From assembly GCA_964432885.1 (NCBI GenBank), contig CAYSPG010000007.1:1-64000 (forward strand): DNA of 64,000 nucleotides, given 5' to 3'. The stretch comes from CAYSPG01 sp964432885. GTDB taxonomy: Bacteria > Bacteroidota > Bacteroidia > AKYH767-A > OLB10. Each line of letters begins with the position of its first letter. Position 1 is the stretch's first letter. A program made the translations under genes and the position numbers. Shown here piece by piece: positions 1-7,677 of the stretch. The notes under the pieces were generated by a model. That model made no database searches. It had not been told where the DNA came from and saw only the letters and a program-made list of their open reading frames with translations.

Positions 1-26
1 TCATGCCGAGCGAAGCCGAGGCATCC
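1..26. repeat. Intergenic dispersed-repeat-like sequence at window edge
   Basis: The first 26 bases hold ATGCC...GGCAT inverted ends around GAGCGAAGCCGA. From memory, very similar 'catgccgagcgaagccgaggcat' strings occur between genes in many Bacteroidota genomes. It lies just downstream of the stop of the minus-strand gene at 46-4500, so it may also act as a 3' stem-loop. No other copy was seen in this window. Confidence 0.45.
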
Positions 27-45
27 AAATTGAAAAGACTAAAAT

Positions 46-3000
46 TTAATCGGACAACAGTGATTCAATAATTACTTTTACCATCTCTGTTTTGTTATTT
101 GCATTTAACTTTAATAGATAAACTCCTTTTGCAAGTTTGCTAACGTTAAGTTGCACAGTGTTTATGCCGGCTGTTGTATTCATAGTGCTGGAAGAAATTA
201 ATCTTCCGGCTATGTCTGTTATTTCTATTGATGCATTTGAACTCTTTAAAGAAGCAAACTCAACATTGGCAATTGTGTTTGCCGGGTTGGGATATACTGA
301 TAAATGCAAGTAACCTGTAGCAGACTCTGTTTCATTCTCCTCTTTTTCGCGACAAGAGTTGGCCCATGTACTGTTCTTTGAAGAATTACCACATGCATTT
401 GATGCAGTAACATATACATTACCCGAACCGGTAAGCCAGTTTAAGATTAAGCTATTGGAATTGCCTCCGCCTAAAACATACTGCGCTACCGAACTTCCAG
501 GATAACTCCAGTTTAAGGTATAAGTACCTGTTAGGCCTGAAGTATTTACATTAAATTCTACTCCGCTAGTGTTTGCACACCATGATGAGGGAATTGCAGT
601 AATAGCCCCGGGCTGTGTGGGTGCTTTGTTAACTGTAATGCTTCGACTACCGCTATACCCGCATGAATTGAATGCCTGAACAGAGACTGTACTACTACCA
701 GAGGAAGTAGGAAAGGTTATGCTAACGGCATTTGTTCCTTGCCCGCTGTTGATTGTTGCTAAAGGAGATATCCATGCGTACGATACACCTGACTGCTGAA
801 GGCAGGTATAAATTGCTGTTTGCCCGCACATACCGGTAACAGGGCCAGTGATGCTTGATGGAGTTGCTGGAGCTCCGCTATAAATCCCTATGCATTTTTG
901 CTGAAGCACAACCCCACATGCAGTAGTGGCTGTTACGCAAACATTGCCTGTGGAAAAGCCGCTATTTATAGTTGCCGTTATGCTGCTGGTACCGGCACCA
1001 TTGGTTATGGTTGCGGGCAAAGACCAGTTGTATGTGCTGATATTGGGAGAAGCGGGAACTGAAAAAGATGATGACTGCCCCGGACAAACCGATGCAGGCC
1101 CAACAGGAGAATAAGCAGTGGCAGCACCTATACCCAGAGCAATGCATTTTGTTGCTGAAGTATAACATGGGGTTTGCGCAGAAACACACAAAGTGCCTCC
1201 TGACCATGATGGGCTAAACGTTACACTGCAGTTTGTTCCTGATCCAACAACAGTTGCGTTACCGGTTATGGTCCACAAATAGTTTGTGGCACCGGTTACT
1301 GCAGGGCAACTAAAACTTGCAGTAGTACCAGCACAATAAACCGTTTGCCCGCTGACTACAGGATTAACGCTTGCAGGTACACTTAAAGTGCCTCTTACCC
1401 ATTGCGTTTTTCGCACTGTTGCACCACATGCATTAGCCGCTTGCACGCCAATATAATACCCAGAGCCATTAGGAGCACCAAAAACAATATTGGCTGATGG
1501 CGTTGTTGTTGTGTAAGGATTTGCGCCCCCATTAAAAGTTGTTCCTGTGGGGCCATCCCATATATATTGTGTGGCAGTGGCTACTGCTGGCACATTAATA
1601 TTTACTACCGATGTACCATTGCATGCATAGGCAGGCAGGTTGTTAATTGAAGGAACTACCACATTGGCTGTTGGTGGAGCTGTTTTTACTGTTATGGTTA
1701 ATTGTACACACAGTGTAGTGTTACATACTCCATCTGCTTTTACAAAATAAGAAGTTGTTAAAGTTGGATTAACGTTAATTGTGTTTCCGGTTCCAACCTG
1801 CGTTCCGGTGCAGTTTGTGCTGAACCATTTCCAACTTGCACCGGTGCCAAGCGAACCGCCATTTACTGTAAGGTTAACGTTTGTTCCAACACATATTTCA
1901 TTAAAAGGTGCATTGCTTGTAATTGATGTTGCAGGTGTGCTGGGCACTCCTAAATCATCCGTCATGCCGTTGCAGTTTTCGTCAATGCCATTGCATATTA
2001 TTTCTGTAGCTCCGGGATGAATAGCAAATCCTGTTACGGGAGTGTCATCGCAATCAGTATTGTTAGCAACATATCCTGCTACTGTTTGTCCGCAGGGTAC
2101 TGTTTGAGTTACTGCTGGGTTTCCGTAACCATCGCCATCGGCATCGGCATAGAGGGTTTGAGAAATGAGTTGATAAAAATTATTGCCGTTTGTCCAGTTA
2201 GATGTGCTTCCGTTAAGTGCAAAATTTACAAGTGTTCCGTTGTGGGGAACGCTGCTGTCATCAAGCAAATTAGTTATTCCTGCATTATTTGCGTTTGCAA
2301 CTCCCTGATTAAAATGATAATTGGCTAATAAATTAGCAGTACCTGAAGGAAGCATTGAATTCATGTTGGCTTGAATTTGCGCTTGTGTGCGGGCTACATT
2401 CCAAAGGCGTACTTCATCCATTGTTCCATTCCATGCGCGCGAGCCTCCTGCCCATTGGCCCAGTCTTATAAAATCTCCACCTGAACCATTTATTGTTCCA
2501 CTGCATGCTGTGGTGCTTATTAAAACACCGTTACGATAAACAGACATAAAGTTGCTGCCTTTTACCAATGCAATATGTTGCCATTGGTTTGCAGTGAGTG
2601 TGTAGGTAACTCCAGCACTGCCGCCACTAAGTCCTGCACTAAAATCATACGTGTTGGTATTATTGAATTGCTGCTGACTGTTCCAACGTATGCCTCCTGA
2701 GTGATTGTCATCAATAATCATAGCGTAGTTGTTTTGTGTGGCTCCTGGCTTTGCCCAAAACTCAATGGTAAATACTTGCTCATTAAACCAACTTCCTATT
2801 TGCACATTATCATCCACGCCATCAAACCTCAATCCGTTGGTGGCAGTCAATATCATGTCAACTGTACCATCACAATCATTATCCAGCCCATCGCAAATTT
2901 CCGGTGCACCGGGATGGCAGGTAAAGCAGGCATCATTACAATCGGTATTGTTAAGCACAGTGCCTGCCGGTTGTGTGTATGCGCAGTGCAGTGCTCCTCC

Positions 3001-4500
3001 GTATCCATCTCCATCAATGTCATCAAAAAAAATGTGGTTATTTACGGTAACTGTGTTTGTTGTGTAAGTACTGCCATAGGCAGTTAGTATTGCATAATAA
3101 GTACCGGGTGTGATGGCGGTGTAGGTGGCATTGGTGGCTCCGCTGATGGCTCCGGTGCTGTTGTACCATTGTATGGTTGTGCTGCCGAGGTTAGCTACAG
3201 TGGTGCTTAGTATTTCATTGGGACAGCTTGCCGATTGATAGGTGGCTGATGCATTAAAGGTGGTGAGGTCTGTAATCATAGATACATTTTGTGCATCATG
3301 TCCAAATGCAACATGATTGTTATCAAGCACTACACCTTTGGGGCTTGCTGCGTTGTTAAATGCGATGGGCCATGTTATGGTTCCGCCTGCACCTGCTGAC
3401 GGAAAATTAGTATCAATAAGTCCGGATGGCAGTGCATGGGTAATGCCTACCTGCCCGCAACAACCAAGGCTCAGATTGGAAAACAGGAACGTGCTATTAT
3501 CAGTGGGGTTTACGCTCATACTTATTATGTTGCCTGTATTTCCTGCATTGGTTGCTATGGTGGGTGGTGCAAGTATGTTGGCTCCATAATCCATTAAAAA
3601 ATACTGGCCACTGGCATTGCTAGTGGCAACACGAATATGGTCAGCAGCAGCAATATCCGATCCATGGTACCTATTCGGATCGTAGTTAGGAACAACGGCT
3701 GCGGTAAAAGTAGCGCCTGATGGGTCGGTTTCCATTAGTTGAAGGTCGGTATAGTTTCCGCAACCGGGGCAGTGGTTTACGGTTGCAGTAAACACCGGGT
3801 TGCCGTTGCTTTTGCGAAAGCCATGCACGCTGCCAAGCGCAAAACCATTGTAAGCAGATATAAGCGTATTGGTGAGGATGTTTCCTGAGGTGAGTAAATA
3901 AAAACGCCAATCGTAAGAAGAAAAAGCATTGGATAAACCGGCTCCCAGTATGAGTGCATCGCCATTGGGTTGTGTAACTACAGCACTAAAGCCACTATTG
4001 GCAAAATTTCTTGCGGGGTCAAATTCAAACGAGGATGTAAGCACTCCATTGGCATCAAACTTTGCGTACCATGCACGTACGGTACCGCCAAAGTTTGCAA
4101 TCATGCTGGTGCCTACTACTATTATGCTTCCGTCAGCAAATAGTTTAGCATCGGTAGCATTGGTTTGCTGGTTGTATTGTGTTTGGTCATGAAAGGCAAC
4201 GTGAGTGGTCCCACCTGTACCATAGCTGGTAACCATGGCTCCGGTGGATGTTGTTTTTGCAATGCTGGCAATCCAGCCGCTGGAGGTTGATTCATTGTAA
4301 ACAGTAATTAACGTATCGGGTGCCAGTTTTAATACTGCCACCATGCCGGGTTGGCAGCCGCAACTACCGGGGCCTAAAGGCAGGTGTGTAATACCGGGCG
4401 ATGTGGTACCGAAAGATAAATCGAGATGCCACTGTGCGTTTGCAGCTAATGATGCTATCATCATTATTATAATACTGAGTGTTGTTTTTAAGTTAGTCAT
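46..4500 (-). CDS. Giant T9SS-exported surface protein with MopE-type motifs and a LamG domain
   Basis: Secreted 1484-aa protein. A Sec signal peptide (residues 1-22, ending ANAQ) is followed by a long N-terminal region. Two MopE-like Asp/Cys-rich motifs follow ('DGDGYG', 'DCND', 'PGAPEICDGLDNDCDG'), near residues 488-548 and 781-852. Between them (about 553-725) is a LamG/concanavalin-like domain ('FDGVDDNVQIGSW', 'FTIEFWAKPG', 'MDEVRLWNVART'). Ig/PKD-like repeats with paired cysteines fill about 860-1380. A type A CTD begins at about 1396 ('YPNPANT') and ends 'KGVYLLKLN'. MopE motifs are thought to bind metal, and LamG often binds glycans, so an adhesin or surface-matrix role is inferred. 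Residues from about 860 onward are homologous to the end of the 7678-12867 protein. It is the last gene of cassette 1, with palindrome 4557-4574 57 bp upstream of its ATG. Confidence 0.9.
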   Translation of the reverse strand: MTNLKTTLSIIIMMIASLAANAQWHLDLSFGTTSPGITHLPLGPGSCGCQPGMVAVLKLAPDTLITVYNESTSSGWIASIAKTTSTGAMVTSYGTGGTTHVAFHDQTQYNQQTNATDAKLFADGSIIVVGTSMIANFGGTVRAWYAKFDANGVLTSSFEFDPARNFANSGFSAVVTQPNGDALILGAGLSNAFSSYDWRFYLLTSGNILTNTLISAYNGFALGSVHGFRKSNGNPVFTATVNHCPGCGNYTDLQLMETDPSGATFTAAVVPNYDPNRYHGSDIAAADHIRVATSNASGQYFLMDYGANILAPPTIATNAGNTGNIISMSVNPTDNSTFLFSNLSLGCCGQVGITHALPSGLIDTNFPSAGAGGTITWPIAFNNAASPKGVVLDNNHVAFGHDAQNVSMITDLTTFNASATYQSASCPNEILSTTVANLGSTTIQWYNSTGAISGATNATYTAITPGTYYAILTAYGSTYTTNTVTVNNHIFFDDIDGDGYGGALHCAYTQPAGTVLNNTDCNDACFTCHPGAPEICDGLDNDCDGTVDMILTATNGLRFDGVDDNVQIGSWFNEQVFTIEFWAKPGATQNNYAMIIDDNHSGGIRWNSQQQFNNTNTYDFSAGLSGGSAGVTYTLTANQWQHIALVKGSNFMSVYRNGVLISTTACSGTINGSGGDFIRLGQWAGGSRAWNGTMDEVRLWNVARTQAQIQANMNSMLPSGTANLLANYHFNQGVANANNAGITNLLDDSSVPHNGTLVNFALNGSTSNWTNGNNFYQLISQTLYADADGDGYGNPAVTQTVPCGQTVAGYVANNTDCDDTPVTGFAIHPGATEIICNGIDENCNGMTDDLGVPSTPATSITSNAPFNEICVGTNVNLTVNGGSLGTGASWKWFSTNCTGTQVGTGNTINVNPTLTTSYFVKADGVCNTTLCVQLTITVKTAPPTANVVVPSINNLPAYACNGTSVVNINVPAVATATQYIWDGPTGTTFNGGANPYTTTTPSANIVFGAPNGSGYYIGVQAANACGATVRKTQWVRGTLSVPASVNPVVSGQTVYCAGTTASFSCPAVTGATNYLWTITGNATVVGSGTNCSVTFSPSWSGGTLCVSAQTPCYTSATKCIALGIGAATAYSPVGPASVCPGQSSSFSVPASPNISTYNWSLPATITNGAGTSSITATINSGFSTGNVCVTATTACGVVLQQKCIGIYSGAPATPSSITGPVTGMCGQTAIYTCLQQSGVSYAWISPLATINSGQGTNAVSITFPTSSGSSTVSVQAFNSCGYSGSRSITVNKAPTQPGAITAIPSSWCANTSGVEFNVNTSGLTGTYTLNWSYPGSSVAQYVLGGGNSNSLILNWLTGSGNVYVTASNACGNSSKNSTWANSCREKEENETESATGYLHLSVYPNPANTIANVEFASLKSSNASIEITDIAGRLISSSTMNTTAGINTVQLNVSKLAKGVYLLKLNANNKTEMVKVIIESLLSD

Positions 4501-4556
4501 ATTATGGGTGTTTAAAATTAGTAACGCAAATGTGTTTGTATGATTTGTTTTTTACA

Positions 4557-4574
4557 ATTACCATAAATGGTAAT
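4557..4574. promoter_or_regulatory. Palindromic operator-like site, cassette 1 copy A
   Basis: Perfect inverted repeat ATTACCA-TAAA-TGGTAAT (7-bp arms), 57 bp upstream of the surface-protein start at 4500. It shares the pattern CAATTACCA-N4-TGGTA with the sites at 4838 and 5646. The size and symmetry fit a dimeric LuxR/NarL-type regulator, and such regulators are encoded next door. Binding is inferred. Confidence 0.6.
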
Positions 4575-4579
4575 ATGGG

Positions 4580-4792
4580 TTATTTGATAAATCCATTTCT
4601 AAATGCTTTTGCTACTAAGTCGGCAGCATTGTTTGCCTCAAATTTTTCTAATAATTTTTTGCGGAAAGCATTTGCATTGTGCAATGAGAATTTAAGCTCG
4701 TGCGCAATTTGCTCATCAGTGAGTCCATCGGCAATGAGTTCTAATACTTCCTGCTCGCGTTTGGTAAGTGATATAGTTTTGTTTTTTGCCAT
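4580..4792 (-). CDS. Stand-alone LuxR-type HTH mini-protein
   Basis: A 70-aa protein that is essentially one GerE/LuxR DNA-binding domain ('LTKREQEVLELIADGLTDEQIA', then a recognition helix around 'NANAFRKKLLEKF') with no receiver domain. Such domains bind DNA as dimers. Without a receiver it cannot be controlled by phosphorylation, so it may act constitutively or compete with the full-length regulator encoded at 4947-5600. It lies between the regulator and the surface-protein gene, and palindrome 4838-4855 is 46 bp upstream of its ATG. Its recognition helix differs from that of the neighbouring response regulator, unlike the matching pair in cassette 2. Confidence 0.8.
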   Translation of the reverse strand: MAKNKTISLTKREQEVLELIADGLTDEQIAHELKFSLHNANAFRKKLLEKFEANNAADLVAKAFRNGFIK

Positions 4793-4837
4793 AAATAATT
4801 ATGGCGGCAAATAACACAATCAAAAAAACGCCAGTCA

Positions 4838-4855
4838 ATTACCAAAAGTGGTAGT
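4838..4855. promoter_or_regulatory. Palindromic operator-like site, cassette 1 copy B
   Basis: ATTACCA-AAAG-TGGTAGT, arms matching at 6 of 7 positions, 46 bp upstream of the HTH mini-protein start (4792). Nearly identical to copy C at 5646-5663, which lies at the same 46-bp distance from its own gene. Confidence 0.6.
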
Positions 4856-4874
4856 AGGGAAACGTGAAAAAAAA

Positions 4875-4940
4875 TCAACGCAGAGACGCAAAGATGCAGA
4901 GAAAAAGAGTAATCTCTGCATCTTTGCGTCTCTGCGTTGA
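4875..4940. repeat. Perfect 27-bp inverted repeat (intergenic stem-loop)
   Basis: Arms 4875-4901 and 4914-4940 are exact reverse complements around a 12-nt loop. The arms contain the words 'cgcagagacgcaaaga', which I recall as a widespread intergenic repeat theme in several bacterial phyla. It sits 6 bp downstream of the response-regulator stop. It could act as a terminator or RNA-stabilising stem, or be a mobile palindromic repeat. The right side as transcribed lacks a clear T-tract. Confidence 0.75.
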
Positions 4941-4946
4941 AATCAT

Positions 4947-5600
4947 TTAAAAAAACGAAAACAACTTTTCTTTAATGGCTTTTGCAACAGCTTCTGTCAT
5001 GCTTGACACATGCAGCTTTTCATAAATTTTTTTCATGTGCGCACGAACCGTGTCATACGTGATATCCAAATCATCAGCAATCATTTTATACGATTTGCCA
5101 TTTACCAAAAGTGAGAGCACTTCTTTTTCGCGCACACTCAAATTAAAATCCTCTTTTTCTGCTTTAGAAGGAACATGTTTTGAAAAAAGCTTAAGCACCT
5201 TGGCGGCAATGCTCGGTGTCATGGATGCACCGCCTTTAAATGCCTCCTGTATGCTTTCCAGAATTTTTGCAGGCGGAGTATTTTTTAAAATGTATCCTGA
5301 TGCTCCAGCCAGTATCGAATCAAAAATTTTATCGTCATCTTCAAAAACCGTTTGCATTAAAACCTGAAGGTGTGGAAATTGTTCTCTTATCTTTTTTACA
5401 GCTTTAATGCCGTCCATACCCGGCATGTCAATGTCCATCAATATCACATCCGGTTGTGATGTTTCTATATTTTGAATAAGATGATTGCAATTTTCATAAG
5501 CTCCTACAAAAGCAAAACCCTCCGTACCACTTACCAGCATTCGTATGGCATCGCTCACTCTAAGGTTATCATCAAAAATAGTTACACGTATTGGATTCAT
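4947..5600 (-). CDS. NarL/FixJ-family response regulator (cassette 1)
   Basis: A 217-aa two-domain regulator. The receiver (about 1-125) has the acidic pair D10/D11, phospho-acceptor D56 in 'VILMDIDMPGMDG', the Thr of 'LMQTVF' and the Lys of 'YILKN'. The LuxR HTH (about 150-210) has 'LSVREKEVLSLLVNGKSYKMIA'. It should be phosphorylated by the histidine kinase encoded immediately upstream (5663-7558) and then bind DNA. Palindrome 5646-5663 is 46 bp upstream of its start, which suggests autoregulation. All expected catalytic residues are present. Confidence 0.9.
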   Translation of the reverse strand: MNPIRVTIFDDNLRVSDAIRMLVSGTEGFAFVGAYENCNHLIQNIETSQPDVILMDIDMPGMDGIKAVKKIREQFPHLQVLMQTVFEDDDKIFDSILAGASGYILKNTPPAKILESIQEAFKGGASMTPSIAAKVLKLFSKHVPSKAEKEDFNLSVREKEVLSLLVNGKSYKMIADDLDITYDTVRAHMKKIYEKLHVSSMTEAVAKAIKEKLFSFF

Positions 5601-5645
5601 GTTTTATTGTCTGTGCAAATCAACAGCTGTTTTATTTCAATTACA

Positions 5646-5663
5646 ATTACCAAAGGTGGTAGT
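5646..5663. promoter_or_regulatory. Palindromic operator-like site, cassette 1 copy C
   Basis: ATTACCA-AAGG-TGGTAGT, 46 bp upstream of the response-regulator ATG (5600). Its last base touches the stop codon of the kinase gene (5663), so a promoter here would give the regulator its own transcript. Confidence 0.6.
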
Positions 5664-7558
5664 TAAACAGGTACCGATAAATTTATGCGTGTTCCTTTGT
5701 CAACCTCCGTGCGTATTTCAAGAGTGGCGCCTGCTTCCTCTGCACGCTGCTTCATATTTTTTATTCCATTGCCGTTATACGCATCGCTGTTTTGCCTAAA
5801 CCCAATGCCGTTATCCTGTATAGTCATTACCAGTTTTTTATTTTGCAGGCTAATGTCAATACCCACACTACCTGCATGTGAATATTTTACAATATTGTGA
5901 AGCGCCTCTTTGTAAACGAGAAAAATATTTTTACGGGTAAGCATTTCCAACTGCAGGCCGCTGTCAGGTATGGTTGAATGGGTAAACTCAAACGTAATGC
6001 CACGTGAAGTTAGCATAGCGGCAGCAAAATTTTTCATGCGTGGAATAAGTTCTGATGCATTATCGTTTTTAGGGTTCACTGCCCACACAATATCATTTAT
6101 TTTTTCCAGCATTTCGCGGCTGCTGTCGCCAATTTTAAAAAGCACCTCATTCATCTCAGTATTTCCATCGGCTTTATTTTTTGCCACTTCGCTGTAAATG
6201 GAAATGCTGCCAAGCGTAGCGCCAATGTCATCATGCAAATCACGGCTTATACGTGCACGCTCGGCTTCCTGTTTTTGTTTTGCCTTTTGGTGAAAGCGTG
6301 AAAACGCAAATGCTCCGGCAAGTGCAGCCAGCGCAAATAGTAATGCAAGCATATTTCGCTGACGCTTTTGGCTTACTGTTTCGGCCTCTTGTAGTTGTTT
6401 GTCTTTTTCGAGTAAATCAATCTTAGCCTGCTTTTCTCTTGCCTTAAATTGTTTTTCGAGCACATCTACTTGCTTAAGCCGCGATGCCACATCATAACTA
6501 TCGCGCACCGCTACATAATTTTTATAATAAACAAGCGCTTCTTTGTAGTTGCCTTTGGCATCATGCGCTTTATAAAGCATCTCATTATAGCTTTCGCTGT
6601 TATTGCGGTTTTTCTCGGCATGTTGCCATGCAATAGATTTGTATTTGATAACATCATTCCAGTTTTTTTCTACCTCAGCAATTTTTGCCAGCCCATCATA
6701 CCCCAAAGCAATCATATCATTCAGCGTATTTTTAACACCGGTTTCGGCTACAAATGAGTACAGTTTTTTTGCTTCTGTATAATTACCTGATAAAAATCTG
6801 ATGTTTGCCATTTCCCAATTATAATAGGCAATATTAGTAGGAGTGGAGTCAATGTAGTTATAGCTTTCAAGAGTATATTTTTCTGCTTCCTTCAACTGAC
6901 CCGTACGCTGGTAATATTCTCCAATGTTTATACATGAATTATATATAAGAGATTTAAAGTTAATTCGTTTTGCATATTCCAGAGCACCCAATCCCACGCG
7001 TATAGCTTCAACATTATTTCCAGCCTCTGCATACACATTGGCAAGGTTACTTTGTGTAATAGCCATGCCAAATGAATCTTTAGCAATTTTAAAATACTCT
7101 ATACTTTTCCAGTCGTAATAAATTGCCGAGTCTAAGGAATACCACAAATAAATTCTGCCCATCCACCCGGCTGATACCGCCATACCCTTATGGTAGTTAG
7201 CAAGCGTCATTCTGTTAAGCCAGTTGCGGCAGAGATACAGCGCACTGTCTTTATCAGGTGCATAATTGGTGTACCAGTTAACGAAATCAAGTTGCGCTTC
7301 CGAAATCCAATGAGGCGATTTTGTTTTTTCTGCCAAATCAACAGCACGATGTAAAAACATGAGTGCGCTATCATGATTAGCACTAACCATTTTAAAAAGC
7401 TTTTTACAGATTTTTATTTGCGAAGTATCGTTGGCGGTTTTAAGAAGCCTTAATAAACCATCCCTCTCTGCAGGATTAGAAGAAGCTACAGATTCAAAAC
7501 AAAAACTACTGACTAAAGAAAGAAAAAGAAATAGCAGTGGCGCAATCAGTCGTTTCAT
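5663..7558 (-). CDS. TPR-containing sensor histidine kinase (cassette 1)
   Basis: A 631-aa membrane kinase. Signal peptide (1-26), periplasmic TPR-like helices (about 60-380), coiled-coil, one membrane segment (about 400-418, 'LALLFALAALAGAFAF'), then a HisKA_3 dimerisation/phosphotransfer domain with H442 in 'ISRDLHDDIGATLGSI'. The ATPase domain has the N box ('YKEALHNIVKYSHA') and G box ('IQDNGIGF', 'GNGIKNMKQRAEEAGA'). This layout is typical of Bacteroidota kinases whose signals are sensed through periplasmic TPRs. It precedes its response regulator by 62 bp. The stimulus is unknown. The homologous kinase is at 15186-17063. Confidence 0.9.
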   Translation of the reverse strand: MKRLIAPLLFLFLSLVSSFCFESVASSNPAERDGLLRLLKTANDTSQIKICKKLFKMVSANHDSALMFLHRAVDLAEKTKSPHWISEAQLDFVNWYTNYAPDKDSALYLCRNWLNRMTLANYHKGMAVSAGWMGRIYLWYSLDSAIYYDWKSIEYFKIAKDSFGMAITQSNLANVYAEAGNNVEAIRVGLGALEYAKRINFKSLIYNSCINIGEYYQRTGQLKEAEKYTLESYNYIDSTPTNIAYYNWEMANIRFLSGNYTEAKKLYSFVAETGVKNTLNDMIALGYDGLAKIAEVEKNWNDVIKYKSIAWQHAEKNRNNSESYNEMLYKAHDAKGNYKEALVYYKNYVAVRDSYDVASRLKQVDVLEKQFKAREKQAKIDLLEKDKQLQEAETVSQKRQRNMLALLFALAALAGAFAFSRFHQKAKQKQEAERARISRDLHDDIGATLGSISIYSEVAKNKADGNTEMNEVLFKIGDSSREMLEKINDIVWAVNPKNDNASELIPRMKNFAAAMLTSRGITFEFTHSTIPDSGLQLEMLTRKNIFLVYKEALHNIVKYSHAGSVGIDISLQNKKLVMTIQDNGIGFRQNSDAYNGNGIKNMKQRAEEAGATLEIRTEVDKGTRINLSVPV

Positions 7559-7630
7559 ACATGCAGGTTAAAGCCCGAAAATTAGAAAATTAAATTGCAC
7601 GGGCAATGCTTATGCACTGAATCAAAAAAA

Positions 7631-7655
7631 GCCGTCTCTCATTATGAGAGACGGC
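7631..7655 (-). terminator. Rho-independent terminator of the 1729-aa protein gene
   Basis: A near-perfect 12-bp stem (GCCGTCTCTCAT / ATGAGAGACGGC) lies 22 bp downstream of the stop at 7678. On the minus strand it is followed by seven T residues. It separates cassette 2 from the cassette 1 kinase. Confidence 0.85.
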
Positions 7656-7677
7656 CATTGTTTCAATCACTTACTAA

